A DNA stretch of 64,000 bases from Rhizophagus clarus (Eukaryota > Glomeromycota > Glomeromycetes > Glomerales > Glomeraceae), in assembly GCA_015698045.1 (NCBI GenBank), contig BLAL01000012.1, positions 806,001 through 870,000 of the forward strand, in the 5' to 3' direction. Below are positions 33,663 to 45,653 of the stretch, one piece after another. Numbering within the stretch: the first letter of the stretch is position 1; each line of letters starts with the position of its first letter. The notes beneath the pieces are model-generated. The model saw only the letters and a program-made list of their open reading frames with translations, made no database searches and had not been told where the DNA came from. Made by a program: the position numbers and the translations under genes.

Positions 33663-36095
33663 TTTTACTGGATTGGAGAGGTCTTGTAGACCAATCCAGA
33701 GCTCTTGTTTGTGGTCTTTGAGGTTGGCCATTTCGATGATATAAGTGAGGTGTTGTAATGGTTAGTATGTTGATTCGCCTGATAGTCTAGATCCATTGTT
33801 TGGCTGAAGAATGTCAGCATCTGATAAGATAATGTGAAGGCAAACGGTGATAATTTTGATAAATAGTTTATGGAAAGATTCTAACAAAATTATAGGTTGA
33901 GTATTTTTGATATCATTGCCCCAATCTGTGGGCTTAGGGATAGGATATATATAGGTGTTATTCCAGCCATTTAGTAGGTATCCAGATATCAAAATGTGGT
34001 TGAAAAAATTTACGATGAAATCTAAAAAATTGTTGTGAAGATGTTTAATATCTTCATAAGTTATGCCAAAAATACCTGCGGCCTTGTGGTTTAGAAGTGT
34101 TGAAATGGTTTGTAATAATTCATTTTTTGTAATTGGCACAAGAACTGAATCATAAGTATTTGCAGAGACAGTTGGTATTCGTCGATATGTATCTGTAAAT
34201 GGATATGGGATGTCTGAAATAGAATTGTAACATGGTGTTGATTCTAGTTCTTGTGTACTTTGACCGAAGGTCTGAAAGTGATTGTTAACATGTGATGCTA
34301 TCATATTTGGACATCTTGTCATTGTTTGTTCTTGAGTTATAGGGTCAGTAATGATCAGACAGTCAAGGTGTATAGTCCTTGGTTTGTGGTCTATGATGAA
34401 ATTGATCATCTTCTGTTGGTTTGAGATAAGGTTATTGTTTCTTTGAGTGATTTATTTGTTGATATTGTTGAAATCGTATTTTAATTAGTTTTCCTTTAGA
34501 AGTTCTTTGCATACGTAAAGGTCTTCTTTGATGATTTTTTGAGATTGTTTGAAATTTGATCGAAAGATCTGTAAAGGTAAGTGTGTGAAAATTGGAGAGT
34601 TAAAAAGTTTATTAACATTATAAAATTACCATCTGAGTTATGACCATATGGTCCAGTAATTGTTCCATGATTGCGGAATTATTTGGTCAAATGGTGTCTA
34701 ACTGGCATATTCCATTTTGAGTTTACTGAAATGTGAGAGCGTATCATGAATGATTATTATTTTGTTTTTAAGTTGCTTGATTGGTAAAGGTATGTCTGTT
34801 TTGTAATGAGTTAGGTTTTTGTAAGGTTTCAGCAGGACTGTTTTATCGTATTTAGCGGCTTTGATGGAATATTTTATTATTTTCCATTTTTGTTGATGTG
34901 ATATTTAGAGGGTCCGATTATTGAATTAGCATCAGGGAGCCATTGTTGGATGTGGTTGTTTAAGTGTGATGAGGAACATTCTTGGTAGATCTTCCATTTT
35001 TTCTTATCCATTTGGATGTAATTGTATTTCAAGTTCTTCCATTGTGACAGGCAGAATGTGATTAGGTTATTTTATTTGTTTAGTGTATTTGATGAAGAGA
35101 AGAATTTTTTATCAATAATTATGAATGGAGATTTGTGATCAGTTGAAAATTTCAGGTTAGGGTTAATTGAATAAATGTTAGAGAAAAAAGTATTCTCTAG
35201 AATGTATAAAGAAGTATAAATGTAGTCTATAACTAATGTGGGGTATAGAGCCTTCTTTGTTGATTTTTGTAGAAAGTAGTATATCATGGAAAAATTTTAT
35301 GGTGTTAAATAGATAGTGTTTTTTGAATGATTGGAAAATATCTTTTTTCCATGTAGGTATGTGTGAGGAGGCGCCTTTAGGATTTGCGTTGAAGTCACCC
35401 ATAATGAAGATCTGATTGTGTGGTTTTCTTTTATGTGTATTAATTAAAGAGTTGATATGATTATATAAATCAAAAATGTGCTCTTTTTTTTGGTTGTTAG
35501 CGTGGATGTAGGTGTTAATTATTAATAAATGTAGTTTTTTGAAGTGGAACTCTATTTTGAGGCAACGACCTTTGTAGTGTCAGTTTTTTTCTAAGTGTTT
35601 TGTTTAGTTCTCTGTTAAGATAATTTCCACACCGCTGCTTGGATCCTTGTAAAGGTCTCTATTGATGTTTTTTATGAGAATAAGGTGTTCAGTTGGATGT
35701 AATGTATTGTTGTTATTGTGAGCGGGATTGTATAATGGTATAAGTTAGCGGGATGGAAATACATGTGGTTGGGTAATACCTATTTCAGTGATCCCTAAAA
35801 TTGAAAAGTTATGTGTAATAAAAAAGTCTGAAATGGAGTTGAGTTTAGTTTTGAATCCCTGTTGAATATTGATTGTTCCTATTTTGAGGTAATCTATTGT
35901 ATAGTTGTTGTTAGTATTTGTGGAGTAAGAAGGGTAATGTTCTAGGGGTAATTCGTTAATATTGTTGAGTATTAGTAAATCTTTGTTATTGTTAATAGGG
36001 TGTGTTAAAAAATTTAGATTAGTATTGTTTATTGTTGTTTCTCTATTAGTGGTTTGTGCATTGATATTATTTGTCTTATTATTGTTGTCCATCAT
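33663..36095 (-). pseudogene. LINE ORF2 (endonuclease and 5' part of reverse transcriptase), truncated
   Basis: The ATG at 36095 opens an Asn/Thr-rich start, then IGTINIQQGFKTKL and LGITEIG, the first blocks of an apurinic-type endonuclease, and a GDFNA box (MGDFNANPKGASSH) near 35.4 kb. The reverse-transcriptase part begins about 34.4 kb with AGIFGITYEDIKHL, IYPIPKPTDWGNDI, ILLESFHKLFIKII and NNGSRLSGEST, and ends with KQELWIGLQDLS at about 33.67 kb. That is where motif A begins, so the rest of the enzyme, including the YxDD region, is missing. Frame changes and stops occur between the blocks. LINEs usually lose their 5' end; here the 3' end is gone, which suggests later deletion or recombination at the minisatellite. 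Confidence 0.75.
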
Positions 36096-36289
36096 AAAAA
36101 AAAAAATTTTAGCCAGGGGGGAGAGGATCTATTGTCTACTTCTGGGGTAAACTCCCCAGTTGGTAGGAATGAAGTTGGAAATGTTAAATGTCAGTTGGTT
36201 ATTAGTTTCAGAGTCTGCCATGATAGTTTATATTTTGAAGGTGTCAGTGTTATTGTTAGGAACATTGAGAACTTCTTTTTGTGAATCTG

Positions 36290-39200
36290 ACGTGGATTGT
36301 TATGAAAGTTCTTCATAGTTGTTAGTTTCAGATTCTTGGTCTTGTGTGTTTATGTATTGATTGGGTGGGGTGGTGCTGTAATAGTTGTTGGTTTATAGTT
36401 TTGGTATGTAGAAGGAGTTGTCTTCGAAAGAGTTATTTCTGTTCTTATAATTTTGTTTTGTTGGCGTGGGGGAGCGGAAGCTTCTCCTTTTTGATGAGTT
36501 CTGGTATTTGATATCTTTGACCATTTGTAAAATAGAGGTTTGTGTTTGTTCAATTTGGTCAATTGATTCCAATGTATTTTGAATACTTTGGATTTTGTCC
36601 ATTACCTCTTTGTATTGATTGTTTATTGAGTTAATGGCTTGTTTATGTTGTTGTTAAGTGATTTTAATTTCATTGACTCTCAAGGTTAAGTGTGCAAGGT
36701 TATTTTCTAATTGTTTAATTTTGTTGTTATAGTTTGTATCTTCTATGGTAGGTTTTTCATAATGATAACGATTATTTGTATTGATTGATCTTGTCTACTT
36801 CTAGAACAGTTTCATATGTTATTACAAGTGTGATCTCAATTGATTGTAACATTTTTTTGGATTTTGGTAGTTTGTGTATCGTTATAGAAAGAGTAGTTTC
36901 TGCCTCTTTTAGAATGGTAGGGTACTGATGATTTATTGGTGCTATCAGGGTGATTCTAGCTTCTTTTGGGTTGCAAAGGAAAGCCTCAATTTTATCTTTG
37001 TTTGTACAGTTTCTGTAGTCGTATTCGAAATATCCACATATAGTAAATGTAGGTGTGTCAACAGGGGTAATATAAATCTGTCGATTGGTATTAATATTGA
37101 TTACCCTTATTTTCTTTTCATAGTCCTTACTATGAACATTAACATAAGCTGTTCTAGTGATCTATTTTGGGTTAGTATCTGGTAAAGTGCAGGTTTTACC
37201 TTTGATTTTGTTTATAATTGGTTCTATATCATAGAAGTTGGTGTCAATATGTAAACCTGTGATTTTATATCTGAACAAGGTTCAGTTTTTATATTCTATA
37301 CTGTTGGATCTGTGGGCAAGATTTTGATAAGAAATCAGTTAATTTTGACTGTCCATATAGAGTCAGTGAAGAATTTCTGGGCCGGTTCCTTGTCTTGAAA
37401 TTCTATATAAAATGTATTGTAGTTGTTGGGTTTTTTGGTATTACCCGTTTGTTTATTATTAGATGTTTTGTCTATATGGAAGATATTTTTGATTTTTCCA
37501 TATGTTGTGAAACTATTTTTTAAATTTTTAACTGTAAAAGATTTTGATACTTCTGTTTAGGGCTCCGATCAGTTTCGGTAATTACCGAACCGTACCGACC
37601 AGTTTCGGTATTGGAGCAGTTTCAGTTTTATGATTTATCGAACTGAAACTTTCAGTTTCGGTATCAGTTTTGCAATTACCAAACCAATTTACCGATAATA
37701 AAAACATTTTTTTTTTATAAGAAAAACGTCTTTTTATTAAATAATGTAGTTAAAAAAAATGTTGCGAAACGTTTTTTACATAAACGTTTGATATAAAAAA
37801 TAACGTTTCGCAATATTATTTTTGCAGAACTTGTAAAAAATGTTGCAAAACGTTTTTTACATAAACAATTGATAAAAAAATACGTTTCGCAACGTTATTT
37901 TTGCGAACATTGTAAAAAACGTTGCGAAATATTTTTTACATAAACGATTTGATAAAAAATAACATTTCGCAACATTATTTTTGCGAAACTTGTAAAAAAT
38001 GTTGCGAAACGTTTTTTACATAAACAATTTAATATGAAAAATAACATTTCGCAACGTTATTTTTGCGAACATTGTAAAAAATGTTGCGAAACGTTTTTTA
38101 CATAAACATTTGATATAAAAAAAATAATGTTTCGCAACGTTATTTTTGCAAAACTTGTAAAAAACATTGCGAAATATTTTTTACATTGGAAATTTAATAT
38201 AGAAAACAACATTTTGCAACGTTATTTTCCTTTTTATTTAAAAATGTTGCGAAACGTTTTTATAAAATGATTTAATATAAAAAAAACGTCTCGCAACATT
38301 TTTTTTGTCACTTTAATAAAAAAATGTTGCAAAATGTTTTTTTATGGATGATTTGATAAGAAAAAATCGTTTCGCAACTTTTTTTTTGCTAAATGTTGCA
38401 AAACGTTTTTTTACTAAAAACGTTCAGTAAATCGGTTCAGTTTTTGGTATTACCAATCGGTTTCAGTAATCATTAATACTGATACCGATTAATTTGGTTC
38501 AGTATCGGTTTTTGCAAAAACTGAACCAAACCAAACCGATTGGAGCCCTACTTTTGTTACTTTGATAGTGCGTTCTTCTTTGTGTTTATTTGCTTGATTT
38601 GTTTGTATCTCAAGGGATGTTTTGTCATAGTTGTGGAATGTGATATTATATTGTTTGTTTGTGACATTGCTTAAAGAGTTTCTTGAAGTTTCATTAATGA
38701 AACTTATTTTGACAATTTCCACATGGTTAAATTTTTCTTTAATGTTTTCTATTTTTAAGAATCCAGGAAAGGAACCGCAAATTTCTGTAATGATCTCGCT
38801 GATTTGGTGATAAGATCTTCTTCCAAATTCTTCTTTGATAATAAGGGAATAGAAGAGGTTAAGCAGAACCTGTTTTGGGTTATCTAGTGAGATATGTTCT
38901 ATTTGTAATGTTTGGGTGGTTTTCATATCTGGGATGATTTGTGTATTTTGTGATTCAGGTGGAGTAGTACTAGAGTCGTGTGATTGATTGATTGGTTCTT
39001 CCGCTTGATGATTGACCATCATGTGAGGATTGTGACTTGACGCATTCAAAGAGTTCACGTCTTTGGATATTATTGCTAGAGAGGGTTCAGGCGGAAGTTG
39101 TAAATTATAAGTGTTGTTTTCAGTTGTATTAGTAGTAGATATCTTTTTAGTGTTGTCCATCAGGAGGACTGTTTCAGTTCCTGAACTGTTATTATTAAAG

Positions 39201-39400
39201 TTAATGTCTTCGTCTTGGTAAACTGTGAATTTTGCTTTTTTGTTAAAGGGTTTTCCTGGTTGACTTGAGCTATACATATCGTCTATGATACTTTGTTCTG
39301 TGGAGAGTCCTGAGCTGGGTGAGATTTCAGTTCTAGTTCTGGTCATACTTCTTGTGGTTCTAATTTTTGAAGAAGTATTTTTTGTAGACATAGTTGGCAA
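36290..39400 (-). pseudogene. LINE ORF1 (RRM-type RNA-binding protein), split by a MITE
   Basis: The start ATG is at 39400 (MPTMSTKNTSSKIR); a second ATG lies three codons later. The N-terminal third is Ser/Thr/Asn-rich and looks disordered. Near the MITE the protein becomes folded: beyond it, SFTVKNLKNSFTTYGKIKNI and YNTFYIEFQDKEPAQKFF resemble the RNP2/RNP1 pattern of an RRM domain. Further on, a GYFEYDYRNCTNKDKIEAFL segment and a C-terminal helical, Gln/Asn-rich part follow up to about 36.3 kb. RRM-bearing ORF1 proteins are known in L1-like LINEs and coat the element RNA. Stops and frame changes occur after the MITE. ORF2 starts about 200 bases after its end. Confidence 0.6.
37558..38550. 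mobile_element. hAT-type MITE (993 bases) inside LINE ORF1
   Basis: The ends are TAGGGCTCCGATC and the complement of TAGGGCTCCAATC. Flanks CTTCTGTT (37550-37557) and CTTTTGTT (38551-38558) form an 8-base target duplication with one mismatch. Subterminal parts are made of short palindromes (CAGTTTCGGTAATTACCGAA type). The core (37.7-38.4 kb) is a tandem array of about 80-base units with inverted ATGTTGCGAAACGTTTTTT and AACGTTTCGCAACGTTATTT words, nearly the same hairpin words as in the MITE at 28.8 kb, although the ends differ. No coding capacity. Confidence 0.8.
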
Positions 39401-39715
39401 CGTTTAGGTTATGAGTATATATTTTTTTAAGTGATAATAAAAGTGGTTATTAGTTCTTTCTATGTTTGTGTTATAACTTTTTCCCGATGATTTTTTGTTT
39501 GGAGAAAGAATATTTTGTATTATTCTTTAGTATTTTTGTGTTGTTATCCGTCTATAATTTCTTTTCTATTTTTTGGTTTTAATGATCAGTGGAAAAAGTT
39601 TTTTTAAGTTTGCATACAATTAATAATTTTTGTTGCGACATTGGTTAAATTTTGCGATTGCACATCACGTGATGATGTAATTAATTTGTCCAATAGTCTT
39701 TCTGTATTTTAGTGA
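39401..39715. other. upstream region of the LINE
   Basis: AT-rich; probably 5' untranslated part of the LINE and its flank. A TCACGTGATGATG word at 39666 is the only conspicuous site. Confidence 0.3.
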
Positions 39716-39860
39716 CAAATGACCAAATGGCAAATGATGCAAACGACAGTCAAATGACACCCAATTTGGTCATTTGCAAAACAACAAAATGATAAATGCC
39801 AAATGATAGGGTATCATTTGGCCAAATGACTCCTAATCTGAAAAATGGTCAAATGACCAG
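39716..39860. repeat. CAAATGAC-rich foldback patch
   Basis: Repeated CAAATGAC/CAAATGAT words occur in both orientations, for example GACCAAATGG against TTTGGTCATTTG and CAAATGAT-AGGGT-ATCATTTG. Similar words form the hairpin at 43896-43928. It may be a small foldback element. Confidence 0.4.
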
Positions 39861-40253
39861 GTCATTACCAAATACTGGTTTAAAGCGAGTTCAAACAGAC
39901 GTGCAAGAAGTAGCTCCCAAGATGAAAGAGCTATACGAACTACAAACTGACATGACTATTCCACAGCATCAAACACAAAAGGAAACAGTTTCGAGCTCAA
40001 TTACCTTGCCACCACCTATACCTCAGAAGAATTTACATAGATTTATGAAAAACTCACGAGAAAAGCGTTAGAAAAAGCTCAAATGACGTCTAAGGAAGTC
40101 CCGGTCTTACAGTCGTTTACTTTCCTGCAAAAAATTGATGAGCTGGCGAGTACATTGACAAAAAATAGACAAGAACTACCAAAGCGTAATAAAGATTCAG
40201 AAATATCTTGGCCTTTGGGATCTAAGAAAATGGATGATAAAGAAGCGAAGTAA
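39796..40253 (+). pseudogene. short gene remnant of unknown function
   Basis: One frame gives LPNTGLKRVQTDVQEVAPKM and a Pro-rich ITLPPPIPQKNLHRF up to 40071; a second frame goes on with ALEKAQMTSKEVPVLQSF and a basic C-terminus ending DDKEAK at about 40253. The change of frame near 40055 suggests a frameshift or an unrecognised intron. No family recognised. Confidence 0.3.
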
Positions 40254-40406
40254 TTTTCAATTTTTTCAAATTTTAAGTTCTCTAGTAATGAGTAGTTTAT
40301 TTTTACATAGTTTGCTAATCAAGTAATTTACAGTAAGTTTTTTTTTGGGTGCTTATTATTTTTCTTACACAAAGAATAATATTAGTATGCATGTTGTATA
40401 ATTATT

Positions 40407-40510
40407 ATTGACACTATATACAGATAATGCAATATAGTTAACATATCATGTGATCTTCATTGACACTATATACAGATCATGCTATATAGTTAACATATCA
40501 TGTGATCTTC
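40407..40510. repeat. 52-base tandem duplication
   Basis: Two head-to-tail copies of a 52-base unit (ATTGACACTATATACAGAT and on to CATGTGATCTTC) differ at only two bases. A recent local duplication. Confidence 0.9.
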
Positions 40511-40870
40511 ATTTTAATAGTGATATTGTTTGCGATTGGTTGTTATGCTAATTGTCCTATCCTGAAAAGGAAAGAGAAATATACAAATTTAGTTAGCTCT
40601 TATGCACTAAGTATAAGGTCCGTTTTTGATATCATGCATGACCTGCGGCATGATCCGAATTGGCTGATCAAAAATCAGAGAGCTAACCATATTTAACCAT
40701 CAAGGAATTATGAACTGGCCGGTCAAAAATCTGAGCTAACCATATACTAACTTCAAAGAAATACTTATTATTCATATACAGTACATTGTTCAGGAGGCAA
40801 ATTTTTTTTATTAATTATAAAATAGGAATTGAAGGAAATCAAATACTATATAAAAGTAGCTGTTCTTAAA
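40511..40870. other. gene-poor stretch with a short direct repeat
   Basis: The phrase ATTGGCTGATCAAAAATCAG with AGCTAACCATAT is repeated in altered form near 40661 and 40718. A small open frame at 40502 has no supporting features. Confidence 0.3.
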
Positions 40871-40929
40871 TGAATCCGAGCAAAAATATAAAATCCATCA
40901 AAGCAAGCTATATCAAAGTAAAATATCAA

Positions 40930-43420
40930 AAAAAACATATTCGAATTTTATTAAATATATATATATATATATCCGGATTTTGCTAAAAAAAACATATATA
41001 TCTGAATTATATTAATATATATATATATATATACAGTATATCCGAATTTTATTAAAAAAAAACATTATACAAACTTATTTATTAAAAAAAAAATAATAAG
41101 CGAATTTATTTATTAAAAAAAAAAATATATTAAAAAGAAAATTATACAAATTTATTAAAAATATATATATATACCCAAATTTTATTAAATTGATTTATTA
41201 AAAAAAATATTATACGAATTGATTTATTAAAAAAAACCATTATACGAATATACTTATTGAAAAAAATAATATGCGAATTTATTTATTAAAAAAAATATAT
41301 TAAAAAGAAAATTATACGAATTTATTAAAAAAAATAATATATATCCGAATTTTATTAAATTGATTTATTAAAAAAAACATTATACCAATTGATTTATTAG
41401 AAAAAAACATTATACGAATTGATTTATTAGAAAAAAACATACCCGAATTTATTTATCAAAAAAAATATATTAATTAAAAAAAAAAACATTACACGAATTT
41501 ACTTATTGAAAAAAAAAATAATACGCGAATTTATTTATTAAAAAAAAAATATATTAAAAGAAAATTATACGAATTTATTAAAAATAATAATATATATATC
41601 CAAATTTTATTAAATTGATTTATTAAAAAAACATTATACAAATTGATTTATTAGAAAAAAAACATTACCCGAATTTATTTGTTAAAAAAAAATTATATTA
41701 AAAAAAACATTATACGAATTTACTTATCGAAAAAAATAATATGCGAATTTATTTATCAAAAAAAATATTATTAAAAAAAATAATACACGAATTTATTTAT
41801 TAAAAAAAATATATAAAAAGAAAATTATACGAATTTATTAAAAAAAAAAATAATATATATACCCGAATTTTATTAAATTGTTTTACTAAAAAAAACATTA
41901 TACAAAATTATTAAGAAAAAACATTACACTAATTTACTTATTGAAAAAAAAATTACATTAAAAAAAAAACATATAATACGAATTTATTTATCAAAAAAAA
42001 AAAAATATTAATTAAAAAAAACATTACCCTAATTTACTTATTGAAAAAAAAATTATATTAGAAAAAAAACATAATACGAATTATTTGTCAAAAAAAAATA
42101 TTAATTAAAAAAACATTATACGCATTGATTTATTATAAAAAAACATTACTTGAATTTACTTATTAAAAAAAAAATTATATTAAAAAAAATCATTATACGA
42201 ATTTATTTATCAAAAAAATATTAATTAAAAAACATTACACGAATTTATTTATCAAAAAAATATTAATTAAAAAAAAACATTATACGAATTTACTTATTGA
42301 AAAAAATAATACGCGGATTTATTTATTAAAAAAAAATATATAAAAAGAAAATTACTATACGAATTTATTAAAAAAATAATATATATATATACCCGAATTT
42401 TATTAAATTGATTTATTAATTAAAAAAACATTATACGAATTGGTTTATTAGAAAAATAACATTACATGAATTTATTTATTGAAAATTATTGAAAATTTTA
42501 TTGAAAAATTAATTATATCATATCCCAAATTGATTTATTAAAAAAAACATTATACGAATTGAACATTACTCGAATTTACTTATTGAAAAAAAAAAAAAAA
42601 CATTATACGAATTTATTTATCAAAAAAAATATTAATTAAAAAAAACATTACGCGAATTTATTTATCAAAAAAAAAATATTAATTAAAAAAAAACATTATA
42701 CGAATTTATTTATTGAAAAAAATTATATTAAAAAAAAAACATTATACGAATTTATTTATCAAAAAAAATATTAATTAAAAAAAAAATTTACTTATTGAAA
42801 AATATAATACGCAAATTTATTTATTAAAAAAAAATATATTAAAAAGAAAATTATACGAATTTATTAAAAAAGAACATTACACGAATTTATTTATCAAAAA
42901 AAATATTAATTAGAAAAAACATTATACGAGAAAAAAAACATTAGATGAATTTATTTATTGAAAAATTTATTGAAAATTAATTATATCAAAAGAAAAAGTA
43001 TATCCTAAATTTTATTAAATTGATTCATTAAAAAAAAACATCATACGAATTGACTTATTAGAAAAAAAACATTTACTTATTGAAAAAAAAAATAATATTA
43101 AAAAAAAATATTATACGAATTTATTAGGAAAAATCATTATACGAATTTATTTATCAAAAAAATAATAATTAAAAAAAAATATTACACGAATTTATTTATC
43201 AAAAAAAAATTATTAATTAGAAAAAACATTACCCAAATTTATTTATTGAAAAAATTATACATGAATTTATTTATTAAAAAATATACTAATTTGTTTTTTT
43301 TCAATAAATTCGTGTATAATTTTTTCAATAAAATTATATATATATATTTTAATAAATTATACACACGAATTTATTAAAAAAAAAAAAAATACATATGAAT
43401 TTATTTAAGGTATGTGGACA
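40930..43420. repeat. A/T satellite of about 2.5 kb
   Basis: Many irregular units built from AAACATTATACGAATT, TATTTATTAAAAAAAA and ATATATCCGAATTTTATTAA. The period varies between about 30 and 60 bases. Almost the only C/G bases are in the recurring ACGAATT or CCGAATT word. No genes. Confidence 0.8.
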
Positions 43421-43666
43421 TAGGATCGTCTAAATTTGAATTTGAAATCAATCAAAAATATTTTTTAAAAAAAAATTGTTAAATGTTATTTTTTATAAAT
43501 TTCAAAAAAATTTATAATGATAATATTCCTTCTTTTAAGGCCAATTACAAGATTATTAAATTGAAATGTAAAAAAAAATAATAAATTAAATTATTTATTT
43601 ATTTCAAATGAACATTAAATCCAATACTTTTGTTTCTGCAAATAAGTGTTAAAATTTATGGTATAT

Positions 43667-43714
43667 GTCATACTCTTAGTAAGGGCCGGCCTCAGGCCGG
43701 CCTTAGGGTATGAC
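43667..43714. repeat. GC-rich inverted repeat
   Basis: AAGGGCCGGCC-TCA-GGCCGGCCTTA, extended outward by GTCATAC against GTATGAC. It stands out sharply against an AT-rich background. It could be a minimal foldback element or a stem-loop terminator-like structure. Confidence 0.6.
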
Positions 43715-43895
43715 TCTAGTTATTTTTATAGAAGATCATCAAAGTATTTTGTTGTACAGTAGACCGAATACGTGTAAATTGGTATATAATGAAATCGACA
43801 GATTTTCTAATGTATTTTACTATTTTACGTTTGATGTATGTTCTCTCACATAATATCAATAAAAACAATGCATTTACCAATAAAAAAAAAAAAAG

Positions 43896-43928
43896 GTTTC
43901 AAATGACGTATCACTTGTCATTTGAAAC
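43896..43928. repeat. hairpin with perfect 12-base arms
   Basis: Arms GTTTCAAATGAC and GTCATTTGAAAC around a 9-base spacer. The arm words recur in the patch at 39.7-39.86 kb. Confidence 0.6.
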
Positions 43929-44385
43929 TCAAATAACTAGTCATCCAATATTAAATATTTAAAAATTTCTATTATTTAACATATTAAAGAAATAAATATG
44001 TAAAAAAAAAAACTTTTACAACTTTATATATGTAATAAAAAAAATTTTAACAGCACGGATAATATACATTTGTTGTATGTATTATTAAAATATCTTATTG
44101 TACCAAGATTTTACAATCCACTGTTTTTGATCTATTCAGGGTATAATCAGATGTTAAAACTATTCATTGTCGACGAAGTGATTTGTCGGTGAGCTAAACG
44201 CGACCCATAATAATCTCGGTCATGTTTACGTAAAACGCATAAACGAGCTAATAAAAATCAACCTCATGTGAAGATACTAGAAACTAGTATATTACAGTTT
44301 ATAGTATCAGTAACTTTCTAAATTTAAGGATTTTGCAGGCGATCATACATATCTTGAATATTGATGCTCAATAAATAATATGGTC

Positions 44386-44772
44386 AATTAACCCACACGT
44401 CCACTCCTACCAAGAAAAAGAAGAAGTTAGATTCTAAGCAGCCCAAGCCGGCTGACAAAAATAAGAAGAATCAGAAAGAGACGAAGACCGGAAAAAATCC
44501 AAAAGCTTGAAAGGAGGAAAAGAATCATCGCGGTCTTTATTGAAAACCCTGATTGAATTACTAACAGAAGGGTAATCGAAAACTTTGGTGGTAGCATTAA
44601 CTACCTGTGTCCCATATTTTCTACTTTAGCAGCATATAGGCTCTCTACGTCGAAACTCGGACACGCAAAAATTTTCTTTTTTAGGGCTAAGACGGATTCT
44701 AGTTAATTCGGGGCTGATCGATTAGTATTGTAGATTAGCTTTTTTTTTTCTTTTCATTGTTTTGTTGTTTTT

Positions 44773-44809
<37 letters not shown>

Positions 44810-45139
44810 TTGTATCGGGATTTAAAGGTGTTGTTAGGAGCGATATCCTCCGCCGTTGGAGCGGTGCAGGTGGATGAAGGTCTTCCTTCTAAAAACCAGG
44901 GATAAGTTAATAGTATACAATAGTATACTCCCTCCGCTTTTTATTCCTTTTCCCAGTGCATTTAACCCGTCCTTTTTGGGAGTGGGCCCGTATACCTAGG
45001 CTATGCCTTTTCGAAGGTTAAATATGTACATCTTTTTTTTGTCCCAGGGCTGTTCATATTTTATGTATACAGTTTAGTTGACGTTACATTTAAATAAAGT
45101 TTACGGCACATTTGTCGTCCAAAAAAAAAAATAAAATAA
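44386..45139 (+). mobile_element. retroposed fragment (5'-truncated LINE-like) with target duplication
   Basis: The insert ends in an A-rich tail (from 45121) preceded by an AATAAAG-type signal (TTTAAATAAAGTTTACGGC). It is flanked by AATAAATAATATGGTC (44370-44385) and AATAAATAATATAGTC (45140-45155), a 16-base target duplication with one mismatch. Both are hallmarks of LINE-driven insertion. The 5' part encodes a short Lys-rich stretch (TPTKKKKKLDSKQPKPADKN) ending in a stop. The rest is non-coding, with a long T-run (44772-44808) and a GC-richer segment (GGAGCGATATCCTCCGCCG). It is either the 3' end of a LINE or a processed copy of a cellular RNA. Confidence 0.7.
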
Positions 45140-45155
45140 AATAAATAATATAGTC

Positions 45156-45653
45156 GTCTCGATTTATATTTAATACTTTTCAAACTGAACGATCATACAG
45201 GATCTTGATCTCGGTGATATAAAATTTCCGAATTTGGTAATAATTTTAAAAACACCGAAATCTGAACAAATAGCGATTAGCGGATCAGCTTTTTTAATTT
45301 AGTTATTGTTACATGTATAAAATTTTGACGGATAAACGGATGGTTTCGCTATAACTTGTACACGGAATAACGATTATCCACGAAAATCTCAATGATTTGG
45401 CGGTAAAATTTATAAATTTATATAAGTACCGATTATTTAAGTCAATGAAATAAATCTTGAATTATTTGTTCATTTGGTTGATCACATAATAAATATATTT
45501 AAGGGAATTGATGCAACGTTACTTAAGTAACGATAAAAAACTCTAAAAAAAAAGTAAAACTTTAATTCTTAAAATTAATTTTCACAACCGAATTTTTGTC
45601 TTCGATTTTTTTCAATATTATCTTTGCTACTTTTATTTCATCATATCAAAAAA
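45156..45653. other. upstream region of the P450 gene
   Basis: AT-rich; no further gene. It should contain the P450 promoter, but no clear TATA box stands out. Confidence 0.3.

Larger units (their letters stand above)
43421..44369. other. intergenic stretch with two hairpins
   Basis: AT-rich, no gene seen. It contains the GC-rich hairpin at 43667 and the 12-base-arm hairpin at 43896. Confidence 0.4.

Noticed and set aside
33273-33689. Several overlapping open frames on both strands and a CRISPR-like look
   Set aside because: A plain 33-base minisatellite: adjacent units have no unique spacers, and this is a eukaryotic genome.
35962-36284. Hydrophobic plus-strand frames near the LINE ORF1/ORF2 junction
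   Set aside because: Antisense of the Asn/Thr-rich LINE proteins.
45121-45160. Tandem-repeat explanation for the A-rich tail and repeated AATAAATAATAT
   Set aside because: The same 16 bases lie 770 bases away at the other side of the insert, so a target duplication explains them better.
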